Assembly: GCA_041397775.1 (NCBI GenBank)
Contig: JAWKWB010000002.1
Coordinates: forward strand, 248,001 to 312,000
Reading direction: 5' to 3'
DNA length: 64,000 nt
DNA from: Ga0077555 sp041397775
GTDB taxonomy: Bacteria; Pseudomonadota; Alphaproteobacteria; Rhizobiales; Hyphomicrobiaceae
Below, one piece after another: positions 9,824-19,369 of the stretch. The stretch's first letter is position 1. Each line of letters begins with the position of its first letter. The notes below the pieces were generated by a model. The model saw nothing but the letters and a program-made list of their open reading frames with translations. It had not been told where the DNA came from and did not search any database. The position numbers were made by a program, and so were the translations under genes.

Positions 9824-11074
9824 TTACTTCTTCGCGTTCTCTTTCTCGACGTGCGCCTTCACGACGTCGCGATAACCCTGGAACCAGTCGGTCGTCTTGA
9901 CGAACTTGCCGCCTTTGATCGTCCAGATCTGGACCCAGCCGCCACCCTCGTGGTCGGCCGCCGACATCTTGAGCGGCGGCGCCAGCCCGTCGAGCGAGGG
10001 GTCGAGCGTCGTGATGCTCTCGAAGCCCTTGCGCAGGTCCTCACCCGTGATCTTGCCGCCCTTCTTGGCCTTGATGGCGTTGGCGATGGCCGCCACGTGA
10101 ACCGCACCCTGATAGACGCCGCGGTTGAAGGTGACGGTGCTCTCGAACTCCTTGCCGGGGGTCTTGCCCTCGGCCTTGAGCATGTCCTTGATCTCCTTGA
10201 TCACCTTGAAGTCGGCGCCGACGCCGGCGTACTGCAGCGTGTTGTAGCCTTCCGCTGCGCCGAAGCCGCCTGCCGCGATGATGTCGGCCTCGGCACCCGC
10301 CCACACCAGTCCGACCATCTTGGTCAGCGGGAAGCCCTTGCCCTTCAGCTCCTTGATGGCGACGGAGGGAGCACGGCCGAAGAGATGCGCGATGATGAAG
10401 TCGGGACGGAAGCGCGAGGTGATGTCGAGCACTTGGGCCGCCATCTCGATGCCGGGCGAGGGGATGCTGAACGTGCGCATCGTGAAGCCCTCGAGCTTCG
10501 CCAGTTCCTCCAGAACCGGCAGCGGCTCACGCCCGGCCGGATTGTCGAAGAACATGTACGCGATCTTCTTGCCCTTCAGGTTGCCGCCCAGGCGATCCTT
10601 GGCATACTTCACCGCGCCGCCGGTCTGCGACCAGTAGGTCGCCGCGATCGGGAAGACGTAGTTGTATTTCTTGCCGTCGGCGGCCGCCGACGAGCCGATG
10701 CCCGGCGAAGTCACCGGCATCTTGTCTTCGTCGAACTTCTTCAACAGCGCGATGAGCTGCGGCGTGCCGAAGGCGCTCGTCATCACGGCGCCTTCCTTCT
10801 TGAAGCGCTCGTGCGCCTCGATCGCCGGCGGCACCTTGTACTCGTGGTCGATCTCGATGACCTTGATCTTGTAGCCTTCGACGCCGCCGCGCTTGTTCAC
10901 GAGGTTCATGTAGTGGTGATAGGCGGGGCACAGAACCGTGCCGACGATCTGCGTCGGGCCGGTGCGGTCGCACTGGGCGCCGATCACGATCTCCTTGTCT
11001 TGCGCGAGTGCTGCTCCGCCGGACAACAGGAAGGCTGCGGCAACGCCGAGGCCCGATAGTCTTTTCGCCTTCAT
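9824..11074 (-). CDS. livK: ABC transporter substrate-binding protein (LivK-like)
   Basis: The 416-residue protein has a Sec signal peptide (MKAKRLSGLGVAAAFLLSGG, cleaved near ALAQ-DK) and then the type I periplasmic-binding fold of the leucine-binding family. Recognisable parts are EIVIGAQCDRTGPTQ, VNKRGGVEGYKIKVIEIDHE and MPVTSPGIGSSAA. An excellent AAGGAG lies six bases before ATG 11074. It should capture the ligand in the periplasm and deliver it to LivH/LivM. It is longer than amino acid LivK proteins (about 345 residues after processing), as is usual for paralogues that bind aromatic acids, amides or acyl compounds. The embedded acyl-CoA ligase supports a carboxylic acid ligand. Confidence 0.88.
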   Translation of the reverse strand: MKAKRLSGLGVAAAFLLSGGAALAQDKEIVIGAQCDRTGPTQIVGTVLCPAYHHYMNLVNKRGGVEGYKIKVIEIDHEYKVPPAIEAHERFKKEGAVMTSAFGTPQLIALLKKFDEDKMPVTSPGIGSSAAADGKKYNYVFPIAATYWSQTGGAVKYAKDRLGGNLKGKKIAYMFFDNPAGREPLPVLEELAKLEGFTMRTFSIPSPGIEMAAQVLDITSRFRPDFIIAHLFGRAPSVAIKELKGKGFPLTKMVGLVWAGAEADIIAAGGFGAAEGYNTLQYAGVGADFKVIKEIKDMLKAEGKTPGKEFESTVTFNRGVYQGAVHVAAIANAIKAKKGGKITGEDLRKGFESITTLDPSLDGLAPPLKMSAADHEGGGWVQIWTIKGGKFVKTTDWFQGYRDVVKAHVEKENAKK

Positions 11075-11123
11075 GGGAAGCTCCTTTGTTTTTTTCCCAG
11101 CCCTGACTTTTCTTGTTTTGATT

Positions 11124-12191
11124 TCAGTAAGAGAACGGCCACGTCCGGAAGTAGTTGCGGATGTTGCGCCACAGCCGCGCCAGCCCTTCCGGTTCCACTA
11201 CCAGGAAGAAGATGATGAGCGCGCCGAAGATGACGAGACGCATGCTCGCCGCCACGGCCGACAACTGCGCTGTGTCCCAGATGTAGCCGCCGAAGGTTTC
11301 CACCATCAGGCGGATGAAGGTCGGCAGTGCCGTGACGAAGACCGCTCCGAGCACGGTGCCCAGGATCGAGCCGAGCCCACCGATGATGATCATGGCGAGA
11401 TAGTCGATCGACACGCCGATCTGGAAGGCTTCGTAGTTGGCGATGCCGAAGTAGTAGGTATAGAGCACCCCGCACACGCCCGCGTAGAACGACGAGATGG
11501 CGAAGGCCAGCAGCTTGTACTTGAAGATGTTGATGCCGATGATCTCCGCCGCGATGTCCTGGTCGCGGATGGCGACGAAGGCGCGGCCGACCCGCGAGCG
11601 CACGAGGTTCATCGTCGCGATGATCGCCAGTACGGCGAACGTCAGCGTGAAATAGTAGAGTTCGCCCTGCGAGCTGAGTTCCAGACCGAAGAGCGTCGGC
11701 CGCGCCACCTCGAGCGAGGCGGAGGCACCGCCCGAGATCGCCGGTGTGTGGTTGATGATCCACTCGATGATGAGCTGGCTCGCCAGCGTCGCGATGGCGA
11801 GATACGTGCCCTTGATGCGCAGCGACGGGATGCCCACGATCATGCCGATCGCCGCCGCCATGAGGCCCCCCGCCGGCAGCGTCACCCAGAACGGAAGGTC
11901 GAGCCGCGTCGCCAGGTTGGCCGCAGTATAGGCCCCCACCGACATGAAGGCCGCATGCCCGATCGAGATCTGGCCGGTGTAGCCCACCAGGATGTTGAGG
12001 CCGAGCGCGCCGACGATGGCGATGAAGATCAGGTTGAAGATCGACAGGTAGTACTCGTGCATCATCTGCGGCACGATCAGGAAGAACAGAACGAGCAGGA
12101 AGCCCGCCGTGTACTTGGTGATCGGCAGCGGGAACAGCGCCATGTCGGCGGCATAGCTGGTCTTGAAATTTCCGGCTTCGCGATGGAACAC
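11124..12191 (-). CDS. livM: Branched-chain amino acid-type ABC transporter permease (LivM)
   Basis: The 355-residue integral membrane protein has the LivM signature NILVGYTGQISIGHAAFMSV and the EAA-like loop RSRVGRAFVAIRDQDIAAEI, with roughly nine membrane segments. GTG 12191 is taken as the start because GGAAAGG sits nine bases upstream; ATG 12143 is the alternative. It forms the translocation path together with LivH, 43 bases upstream. Family and position in the cassette are clear; the transported ligand is not. Confidence 0.9.
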   Translation of the reverse strand: MFHREAGNFKTSYAADMALFPLPITKYTAGFLLVLFFLIVPQMMHEYYLSIFNLIFIAIVGALGLNILVGYTGQISIGHAAFMSVGAYTAANLATRLDLPFWVTLPAGGLMAAAIGMIVGIPSLRIKGTYLAIATLASQLIIEWIINHTPAISGGASASLEVARPTLFGLELSSQGELYYFTLTFAVLAIIATMNLVRSRVGRAFVAIRDQDIAAEIIGINIFKYKLLAFAISSFYAGVCGVLYTYYFGIANYEAFQIGVSIDYLAMIIIGGLGSILGTVLGAVFVTALPTFIRLMVETFGGYIWDTAQLSAVAASMRLVIFGALIIFFLVVEPEGLARLWRNIRNYFRTWPFSY

Positions 12192-12234
12192 GGGTAAAAG
12201 CCTTTCCGGGTTGCCGCAGTCAGTTGGGCTCGTG

Positions 12235-13134
12235 TCAGATGCGCTCGATCTTGCGTTTGCCGAACATGCCGTAGGGTTTGAACATCAAGGTGATGATCAT
12301 CAGCACATAGGGTGCGAAATCCTTGGTGCCGCCGCCCACGATCGGGTCGAGGTATCCCGCCGCGAGGCTCTCGACGACGCCGACGATGAGCCCGCCCACG
12401 ACCGAGCCGATGATGCTGTCGAGGCCGCCCAGGATCACGACGGGGAAGACCTTGAGGCCGACGAGCGCGAGCTGCGTATCGACACCCAGCATGCTGCCCC
12501 AGATGATGCCGCCGAGCGCGGAGACCAGCCCCGCCATCGCCCACGCGATCGCGAAGTAGCGCTCCACGTTGATGCCCATGGCCATCGCAACCTGCTGGTT
12601 GTCGGCGACGGCCCGCATGGCCACGCCCATCCGGCTCTTGGTGAAGAACCAGGAGAAGCCCAGCAGGCACAGGATGGTGACGACGACGCCGAGGGCCTGG
12701 ATGGGCGGCACGGATGCCGTCCAGATGTTGATGGAGTCCTCCGGCAGCGGCAGCGGGATGAGCTTCGTCTGCGCACCGATGGTGATCGGCGGCAGGCCGC
12801 GCAGGATGGCGGCGAGACCGATCGTGGCCATGATGACCGCTACCACCGGCCGTCCCAGCAGGGGCCGCAGCACGATCCTTTCCAGCGCGAAGCTGAAGAC
12901 GATCATCGCCACGATGGCCAGCAGGATGGCGACCCACAGCGGCGCCTTGGCGGCCAGGATGGTCGCAGCCACGAAGCCCGCCAGCATGACGAACTCGCCC
13001 TGCGCGAAGTTGATCGCGTCCGTCGCCTTGTAGACCAGCACGAACCCCAGTGCGATGAGCGCGTACATCATACCGATCGAGAGCCCGCTCACGATCAGCG
13101 AGAAGATGAAGGGAAGTTCTTCGGAAAGCGTCAT
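12235..13134 (-). CDS. livH: Branched-chain amino acid-type ABC transporter permease (LivH)
   Basis: The 299-residue permease carries typical LivH text: SGLSIGMMYALIALGFVLVY, DAINFAQGEFVMLAGF, ERIVLRPLLGRP and the EAA-like loop KSRMGVAMRAVADNQQVAMA. About eight membrane segments are visible. GGAGG lies just upstream of ATG 13134 and overlaps the last codons of the acyl-CoA ligase, whose stop is only ten bases away, so the two are tightly coupled. It pairs with LivM in the inner membrane. Confidence 0.92.
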   Translation of the reverse strand: MTLSEELPFIFSLIVSGLSIGMMYALIALGFVLVYKATDAINFAQGEFVMLAGFVAATILAAKAPLWVAILLAIVAMIVFSFALERIVLRPLLGRPVVAVIMATIGLAAILRGLPPITIGAQTKLIPLPLPEDSINIWTASVPPIQALGVVVTILCLLGFSWFFTKSRMGVAMRAVADNQQVAMAMGINVERYFAIAWAMAGLVSALGGIIWGSMLGVDTQLALVGLKVFPVVILGGLDSIIGSVVGGLIVGVVESLAAGYLDPIVGGGTKDFAPYVLMIITLMFKPYGMFGKRKIERI

Positions 13135-13144
13135 GGTCCCTCCA

Positions 13145-15100
13145 TCAAGCGGCTCTGGCGGCGGCCGCAGCGGCCGGCACGTCGTGGATGATGAGCTCGG
13201 TGGAGAGCTGTGTCTTGCGGCCGTCCTCGAAGGTGATGTCCATCGTCACCTCGGCCGAGCGGCCGCCCGTGTAGAGGGCCTCGATCACCGGCGCGTATTT
13301 CTCCGCCACATAGCCGCGGCGGACCTTGCGCGTGCGCGTGATCTCGTTGTCGTCGGCCTCGAGTTCCTTCTGCAGCAGGAGCATGCGGCGCACCTGCACC
13401 TTGTCCGGCAGCGTGGCGTTGATCTTCTGGATCTCTTCGATGACGAGCGCGGCCACTTCCGGCTTGCGCGCCAGATCCATGAAGCTCGTGTAGGCGAGGC
13501 CCTTGCGCTCCGCCCAGTTGCCCACCGTCTGCAGGTCGATGGCGATCATCGCGCTCACGAACGGCTTGTCGTTGCCGAACGACACGGCCTCGCGGATGTA
13601 GGGGCTGAACTTCAGCTTGTTCTCGATGAACTGCGGCGCAAACGGTGTGCCGTCGGAAATCTTGCCCACGTCCTTCGCGCGGTCGATGATGGCCAGATGG
13701 CCACGCGGATCGATGAGGCCGGCATCGCCCGTCTTGAGCCAGCCGTCCGGCGTCAGCGTCTCCCTGGTCGCCTCGTCCTGCTTGAAGTAGCCCACGAACA
13801 CGCCCGGCCCCTTGAGCTGCACCTCGCCGTTCTCCGCGATGCGCACGTCGATGCCCGGCACCGGCTTGCCCACCGTATTGGGATCGGCCTCGTCGTCCGT
13901 CTGGATGGCGACGAGCGCGCTCGCTTCCGTGGCGCCGTAGATCTGCTTGAGATTGACGCCGATGGAGCGGAAGAAGCGGAACGTATCGGGGCCGAGCGGG
14001 GCGCCGCCGGTCAGGCACCAGCGCGTGTTGCGTAGGCCGAGCTGGTCGCGGATCGGCCCGTAGACCAGGAATTCGCCGAGCTTGTAGCCGAGCGCCATCG
14101 AAGCCGGCACCGGTTTGCCGTCGGTGAGGAGCAGTTCGCGTGTTTCCGCCAGCTTGCGATAATGCTCGAAGACGCGCCGCTTGAGCGGGCTCGAATCGGC
14201 CGAGCGGACCTGCAACTGTGTGAGGATCGCTTCCCAGATCCGCGGCGGAGCGAGAAGGCCGTGCGGCCCCAGCTCGCGTAGGTCGCGCTGCACCGTTTCC
14301 GGGCTCTCGGGGCAGTTGATCGTCACGCCGCCGATGATGGCGGCGGCGATCGACAGCATCGCATCACCCACCCACGCCATCGGCAGATAGGACAGCCAGT
14401 TGTCGCCGCGCTGGATGTCCTCCATGCTGAGATAGTTCTCGGCCGAGGAAATCATGTTGCGGTGGCTGAGCATGCTGCCCTTCGGCCGCCCCGTGGTGCC
14501 CGACGTGTAGGCGATCATCGCAACGTCGTCGGCGCCGCCCTGCGTCATGGCGGCATCGAAACTGGCTTGCTTCTGCCCGAGTTGGGCGTTGCCTTGCGCC
14601 TCGACCCAGTCGAACGACTTGAGCATGGGGTCGTCGTAGTCGGCCATGCCGCGGGGATCTTCGTAGATGATCCACTTCAGCTGCGGGAGCTGGTCGCGCA
14701 GCCCCATGATCTTGTCGACCTGCTCCTGGTCCTCCGCGACGATGACGCTGACCTCGGCATCGTTGAGGACGTAGGCGAGTTCGGTCGCGATGGAATCCTG
14801 ATAGACCGGCACCGCCAGTCCGCCGAAGGCTTGCGCGGAGACCTGCGCCAGATAGAGGCGCGGCTTGTTGTCGCCGATCACCGAAAGCTTGTCGCCGCGC
14901 TGGAAGCCGAGCTCGGCGAGCCCGAGCGCGAAGGCGCGCATCATGTCGTAGCATTGCCGCCACGAATAGGTTTTCCAGATGCCGTGATCCTTCTCGCGCA
15001 TGCCCGGCAGGCCGGCATGGCGCTCCGCGTTGCGCTTGAGCAGTTTCGGCAGCGTCGAGGTGGCGGGATCGTTGGCGAGTTTTGCGACCGAAGCCGTCAT
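13145..15100 (-). CDS. AMP-dependent long-chain acyl-CoA ligase within the Liv cassette
   Basis: This 651-residue enzyme of the ANL adenylating family has the P-loop YTSGTTGRPKG, the A5-type motif YGATEA, the motif GDAGLIDPRGHLAIIDRAKD and the FadD15/long-chain-like region ENKLKFSPYIREAV. It activates a carboxylic acid to acyl-AMP and then acyl-CoA. ATG 15100 overlaps the livG stop as TAATG, and livH starts ten bases after its end, so it is embedded in one transcript with the transporter. This arrangement suggests CoA trapping of the imported acid. An extra C-terminal segment (about 30 residues, ending in an Ala-rich tail) follows the usual end of the fold. Chain length or aromatic preference cannot be told from sequence. 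Confidence 0.9.
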   Translation of the reverse strand: MTASVAKLANDPATSTLPKLLKRNAERHAGLPGMREKDHGIWKTYSWRQCYDMMRAFALGLAELGFQRGDKLSVIGDNKPRLYLAQVSAQAFGGLAVPVYQDSIATELAYVLNDAEVSVIVAEDQEQVDKIMGLRDQLPQLKWIIYEDPRGMADYDDPMLKSFDWVEAQGNAQLGQKQASFDAAMTQGGADDVAMIAYTSGTTGRPKGSMLSHRNMISSAENYLSMEDIQRGDNWLSYLPMAWVGDAMLSIAAAIIGGVTINCPESPETVQRDLRELGPHGLLAPPRIWEAILTQLQVRSADSSPLKRRVFEHYRKLAETRELLLTDGKPVPASMALGYKLGEFLVYGPIRDQLGLRNTRWCLTGGAPLGPDTFRFFRSIGVNLKQIYGATEASALVAIQTDDEADPNTVGKPVPGIDVRIAENGEVQLKGPGVFVGYFKQDEATRETLTPDGWLKTGDAGLIDPRGHLAIIDRAKDVGKISDGTPFAPQFIENKLKFSPYIREAVSFGNDKPFVSAMIAIDLQTVGNWAERKGLAYTSFMDLARKPEVAALVIEEIQKINATLPDKVQVRRMLLLQKELEADDNEITRTRKVRRGYVAEKYAPVIEALYTGGRSAEVTMDITFEDGRKTQLSTELIIHDVPAAAAAARAA

Positions 15101-15903
15101 TATTTCTTCGCTCCGAGGTAGGCTGCGATAACGGCAGGATTGGCTTGCACTTCGGCCGGAGTGCCTTCGGCGATCTTGCGTCCGCGATCGAGCACGCAGA
15201 CGCGGTCGGAGATGTCCATCACCACGCCCATGTCGTGCTCGATCAGCACCACGGTGACGCCGCGCTCCTGGTTCACGTCCAGGATGTAGCGCGCCATGTC
15301 CTCCTTCTCCTCCTGGTTCATGCCGCCCATGGGCTCGTCGAGGAGGAGGACGGAGGGCTCCAGCGCCAGTGCACGGCCCAGCTCGACGCGCTTGCGCAGG
15401 CCGTAGGCCAGCGCGCTCGTCGGCACCTTGCGCAGGTCCTGCAGCTTCAAGAAGTCGATGATTTCCTCGCAGATCTCGCGGTTGGCGATCTCCTCGCGCT
15501 GCGTGCGGCCCCAGTAGACGACGCTCGAGAGGACGCCCGAGCGCATGCGCACATGCCGGCCGAGCATGAGGTTGTCGAGCACCGTGAGGCCGCTGAAGAG
15601 CGCGATGTTCTGGAACGTCCGCGCCACGCCCATCTCGGCGATCTCGCTGGGGCGCAGGTGCGTGATCTCCTTGCTGCCCAGCATGATGCGGCCGGTATCG
15701 GGCTTGTAGAAGCCGGAGATCATGTTGAGCAGCGAGGTCTTGCCTGCGCCGTTCGGTCCGATGACCGACATGATCCGTCCCTTGGGGACATCGACCGAAA
15801 CCTCGGCGACGGCGGTGACACCACCGAACCGCTTCGAGACCCCGGAGACGCCGAGTGCGATCGGCACGTCTTGCTGCACGTTCGGGGCCTCGGCGACGTT
15901 CAT
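15100..15903 (-). CDS. livG: Branched-chain amino acid-type ABC transporter ATP-binding protein (LivG)
   Basis: The 267-residue ATPase has Walker A GPNGAGKTS, the LivG-specific ARTFQNIALFSGLTVLDNLM, Walker B VLLLDEPMGGMNQ and the switch His in VVLIEHDMGVVM. The signature motif reads LAYGLRKRVELGRAL rather than the canonical LSGGQ, which is common in this subgroup. ATG 15903 is chosen because a GGGGTGG purine run precedes it and the upstream in-frame extension is Arg-rich non-family sequence. It is the first gene of the block, so the promoter should lie in 15904-16212. Confidence 0.9.
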   Translation of the reverse strand: MNVAEAPNVQQDVPIALGVSGVSKRFGGVTAVAEVSVDVPKGRIMSVIGPNGAGKTSLLNMISGFYKPDTGRIMLGSKEITHLRPSEIAEMGVARTFQNIALFSGLTVLDNLMLGRHVRMRSGVLSSVVYWGRTQREEIANREICEEIIDFLKLQDLRKVPTSALAYGLRKRVELGRALALEPSVLLLDEPMGGMNQEEKEDMARYILDVNQERGVTVVLIEHDMGVVMDISDRVCVLDRGRKIAEGTPAEVQANPAVIAAYLGAKK

Positions 15904-16212
15904 GCCACCACCCCGTCGCAAGCAATCCGATCCATTGCGGCAGATACAATTCGGGCGCGTTGGCACAAGAGCCAAAACGACATCGTGTAACCTCCCTAGC
16001 GCACGCCGGCGATTTGTACCGGCGCATGGCGGCCGTTCGGGCCGTCCGTTTTTTCGATCCGTGTCTTCACGGGCTCGGGTAATCGGGCCACGCCCTTCTC
16101 GCGCTGTCAAGGCTCAAAGTCGTTTCGATCATCCGCCGCCCAGCGAAGGACTTTGCGACGATCGCACGAGATGCCAATCTGCCCGACGATCCCGATCGCA
16201 TGGAGGGCGCGC
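15904..16212. promoter_or_regulatory. Divergent intergenic region between livG and the enolase-superfamily gene
   Basis: About 310 bases separate the two divergent start codons, so both promoters should be here. A small palindrome TTGGC-N6-GCCAA occupies 15960-15975, some 57 bases upstream of livG, and could be a regulator site, but five-base arms are weak evidence. GGAGGG at 16204-16209 is the ribosome-binding site of the plus-strand gene. No regulator gene is adjacent to either cluster. Confidence 0.35.
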
Positions 16213-17325
16213 ATGAAAATCACCGATGTCACCGTCACGATTTTCGCCTGGGACGATATTCCTGCGACCCGGTATGGGCGCCATACCGGCCGCTTCGTGG
16301 GCCGGAGCGATCTCGGTCTCGTCACCATTCGCACCGATGCGGGCGTGGAGGGGCACGCCTTCCTGGGATCGGCGAGCCTGCCGGCGAGCCGCGATGCCGA
16401 ACTCGTCGTCTCGATGCTCAAGCCCATGCTGATCGGCGCCGATCCTCTCGATCGCGAGCAGCATTTCCAGCGCATGTGGCAGCGCTGCCGGATGCGCAAC
16501 CAGTTGCGCGTGCTGGGAGCTGTCGACGTGGCGCTGTGGGACTTGGCGGGCAAGATCGCGAATATGCCCGTCTACAAGCTGATGGGCGGCTTCCGCACGA
16601 GCCTGCCGGCCTACGCCTCGTCCGCCGTCCTGCCCTCGGTCGAGGCCTATGTGGAGGAGGCGCGAAGCTTCGAGGCGCGCGGCTGGGGCGCCTACAAGAT
16701 CCACCCGCCCACCGAATGGCAGACCGACATCCAGGTTTGCGAGGCCGTGCGCAAGGGCGTGGGCGACGGCTATCGCCTGATGCTCGATTCCACCTGGGCC
16801 TACGAGTACGTCGAAGCCTTGCGCGTCGGCCAGGCTATCGAGCGGCTGGGCTTCTACTGGTACGAGGACCCGCTGTGCGAGGACGACCTGTCGTCCTACG
16901 TGAAGCTGCGCCAGAAGCTCGGCATTCCCATTCTCGCGACCGAGTATGCACCGGGTGGCCACACCGCCTACGCGCCGTGGCTGATCGCCCAGGCGACCGA
17001 CTACCTGCGCGGCGACGTGGCGGTCAAAGGCGGCCTGACCGCGTGCCTCAAGACCGCGCATCTGGCCGAGTGTTTCCATATGAACTACGAGGTGCACCAT
17101 GGCGGCAACTCGCTCAACAACGTCGCCAATCTGCACCTCGTCATGGCCATCCGGAATTGCGAATACTTCGAGGTCCTGCTGCCCGACGGCGCGCAGAAGT
17201 ACGGCCTTCTGGAAGACATCGAGGTCGATGCGCAGGGCCTCGTTCACGCCATCGACGCACCGGGGCTCGGAGCCCGGATCGACTTCGATCTCGTTCGCCG
17301 CAAGCAAGTCGCCGTTCTGAGCTGA
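16213..17325 (+). CDS. Mandelate racemase/enolase-superfamily enzyme (probable sugar- or hydroxy-acid dehydratase/racemase)
   Basis: The 370-residue protein has the capping domain followed by the beta-barrel with the expected residues: Lys162 in GAYKIHPP (K-x-H rather than K-x-K), metal ligands Asp192 (MLDSTW), Glu218 (YEDPL) and Glu244 (ATEYAPGG), and His295/296 in YEVHHGGNS as the opposite general base. This set fits the mandelate racemase subgroup, which abstracts the alpha-proton of carboxylates for dehydration or racemization. ATG 16213 has GGAGGG five bases upstream; the frame is open further upstream without a good site. The OYE-type reductase starts nine bases after its stop, which implies one operon. 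Confidence 0.87.
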   Translation: MKITDVTVTIFAWDDIPATRYGRHTGRFVGRSDLGLVTIRTDAGVEGHAFLGSASLPASRDAELVVSMLKPMLIGADPLDREQHFQRMWQRCRMRNQLRVLGAVDVALWDLAGKIANMPVYKLMGGFRTSLPAYASSAVLPSVEAYVEEARSFEARGWGAYKIHPPTEWQTDIQVCEAVRKGVGDGYRLMLDSTWAYEYVEALRVGQAIERLGFYWYEDPLCEDDLSSYVKLRQKLGIPILATEYAPGGHTAYAPWLIAQATDYLRGDVAVKGGLTACLKTAHLAECFHMNYEVHHGGNSLNNVANLHLVMAIRNCEYFEVLLPDGAQKYGLLEDIEVDAQGLVHAIDAPGLGARIDFDLVRRKQVAVLS

Positions 17326-17333
17326 GGCTGCCG

Positions 17334-19346
17334 ATGTCGTCCGCCTTTCCGCATCTCTTCGCGCCGATCAATATCGGGCCGAAAGTGGCCAAGAATCGCA
17401 TCATGCGCGTTGCCACCACGGCCAATCTGGCCGACCGCAATCGCGTCGGCCCGCGTGTGCTCGAGTTCTATCGCACGCTTGCGAAGGGCGGCGTCGGGAC
17501 GATCGTGACCGAGGCGCTGCGCACCCAGGCCGAAGATCCCTTCGGGCCCGGTGCGCTCGCCATCTTCGATCGCGGCGCCATTCCCGGTCTGCGCCGCATC
17601 GCGGACGTGGCCCACGTCGAAGGCGCGTTGCTCATCGGCCAGCTCAACATGGGCGGACGCCAGCATCTGGCCTCGCGCGTCGTCCCGTTCATGATTGCGC
17701 CGTCGGCCATCGCCTGCCCGCGCTCGGGCGGCGTGCCGCACGAACTGTCGACACGCGAGGTGCGCGAGGTCGTGGAGACCTACGTCATGTGCGCCGTGCA
17801 TTGCATCGAGGCCGGCATGGACGGCGTCGAGATCCATGGCGCGCAGGGCCACCTGATCCAGCAGTTCCTGTCGCCCTTCACCAACCGACGCACGGACGCG
17901 TACGGCGGCTCCCTGGTAAACCGCATGCGCTTTGCGCGCGAGATCATCGAGGGCGTCCGGATGCGAATCGGTCCACGCGCCGTCGTTGGCTATCGCATGG
18001 GCGTGGAGGAGTTCACCGAGGGCGGGCTCGACATCGAGCAGACCGTGGAGATCGCGGGATTGCTGTGCAGTGAGGGGCTCGTCGACTATCTCTCGCTGGC
18101 GCAAGGCAACTTCAATTCCATCGAGACGCATCTGCCCGACCGGCACTGGCCGATCCTGGCCTACCGGCAGCTCCACGCCCGCTTCAAGCCGGTGGCGCAG
18201 GGCGTGCCGGTGGTCGCATCGACGCGCATCCAGGGGCCCGAGCAGGCCGAGGACGTCCTGGCGTCCGGCGAGGCCGACATGATCGGCCTGTGTCGCGCGC
18301 TCATCGTCGATCCGGAATGGCCGGCAAAAGCGGCAGGCGGACGCGCGGACGACATCCGCCGCTGCATCGCCTGCAATCAATGCTGGGCGACGATCGCAGC
18401 CGGCGAGCCGATCGCCTGCGTCACCAATCCCGCAGCGGGCCGCGAGCACCTGTGGCCGAAGCTCGATCGGGACGCTGCCGAGGTGCCGTTGAAGGTGGTC
18501 GTCGTAGGGGGCGGCCCTGCCGGCCTGGAGGCGGCGCGGGTGGCGGCGGCACGCGGCCATCGGGTGACGTTGTTCGAAAAGGAGCAGCACCTGGGCGGGC
18601 GGATCTCGCAGGTTCATGCGGTGCGCCATCACGAGGAGATGCGCAATCTCCTCGATTTCCTTGTGCCACAGGTTGAGCGCGCCGGCGTCACGCTGCGGCT
18701 GGGACACGAGGCGACGCCCGAAACGATCGCCGCGGAGCGTCCCGACCACGTCATCGTGGCCACTGGCGCGGCACCCTACGCGCCCGCGATCGCAGGCGAC
18801 GGCTCCGTGCCCGTGTTGACCGCGGACGGCACCGTGCCGCTCGACGGCAATGCCGGCCGCCGTGTCGTGATCGTCGACGAGGACGGCTACTACTGGACGA
18901 GCGCCGTGGCCGAGAGCGTGATGCAGCAGGGCCGCATCCCCGTCCTGGTGGCGCGTGTGTTCGAGGTCGGGCGGGAACTGCCCGTGGTGTCGCGCATCGC
19001 CTTCCTGCGCGAGGTCGACAAGGCCGGGGGCGTGCTCAAGCCCAACGCATTCGTGTCGCGCGCGTCCAACGGTGCCGTCGTGCTGGCCAGCTACCTCACG
19101 GGGCGCGAGGAGAGCATCGCCGACGTGGCGGCCGTGGTCTGGGTCGGGCCGGCCCGCCCGCGCAGCGGCCTGGGCGAGGCGTTGCGCAACGACACGAGGC
19201 TCGCGCCCCATCAAGTCCAGGTCGTCGGCGATGCGGTCTCGCCGCGTCGCCTCGCCAATGCACTGACGGAAGCCCATGCTGCCGCCCGCGCCATCGGCAG
19301 CCGTGCCGAAGTGCGCTGGCAGGCCGCCGGTGTCGCACATCGTTGA
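17334..19346 (+). CDS. FMN/4Fe-4S/FAD oxidoreductase of the Old Yellow Enzyme / 2,4-dienoyl-CoA reductase type
   Basis: The 670-residue protein has an N-terminal FMN TIM barrel (LFAPINIGPKVAKNRI, GVEIHGAQGHLIQQFLSPFT, NRRTDAYGGSLVNRMRF). A cluster motif CIACNQC follows, with a fourth Cys 12 residues later. A C-terminal Rossmann half has the dinucleotide site VVVVGGGPAGLEAARVA. This is the architecture of dienoyl-CoA reductase, trimethylamine dehydrogenase and related NADH:flavin oxidoreductases. Hydride would pass from NAD(P)H through FAD and the FeS cluster to FMN and substrate, or in reverse. It follows the enolase-superfamily gene by eight bases and precedes the GlcG-like gene by 23, so it probably acts in the same pathway. 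The substrate is unknown. Confidence 0.88.
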   Translation: MSSAFPHLFAPINIGPKVAKNRIMRVATTANLADRNRVGPRVLEFYRTLAKGGVGTIVTEALRTQAEDPFGPGALAIFDRGAIPGLRRIADVAHVEGALLIGQLNMGGRQHLASRVVPFMIAPSAIACPRSGGVPHELSTREVREVVETYVMCAVHCIEAGMDGVEIHGAQGHLIQQFLSPFTNRRTDAYGGSLVNRMRFAREIIEGVRMRIGPRAVVGYRMGVEEFTEGGLDIEQTVEIAGLLCSEGLVDYLSLAQGNFNSIETHLPDRHWPILAYRQLHARFKPVAQGVPVVASTRIQGPEQAEDVLASGEADMIGLCRALIVDPEWPAKAAGGRADDIRRCIACNQCWATIAAGEPIACVTNPAAGREHLWPKLDRDAAEVPLKVVVVGGGPAGLEAARVAAARGHRVTLFEKEQHLGGRISQVHAVRHHEEMRNLLDFLVPQVERAGVTLRLGHEATPETIAAERPDHVIVATGAAPYAPAIAGDGSVPVLTADGTVPLDGNAGRRVVIVDEDGYYWTSAVAESVMQQGRIPVLVARVFEVGRELPVVSRIAFLREVDKAGGVLKPNAFVSRASNGAVVLASYLTGREESIADVAAVVWVGPARPRSGLGEALRNDTRLAPHQVQVVGDAVSPRRLANALTEAHAAARAIGSRAEVRWQAAGVAHR

Positions 19347-19369
19347 GAACAAGGGGGAGAGGAAACGCC

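Noticed and set aside
13101..16027. Single 960-codon frame joining the acyl-CoA ligase with sequence opposite livG
   Set aside because: The N-terminal 309 codons are a shadow of livG in another frame; the ligase starts at 15100 with a TAATG junction.
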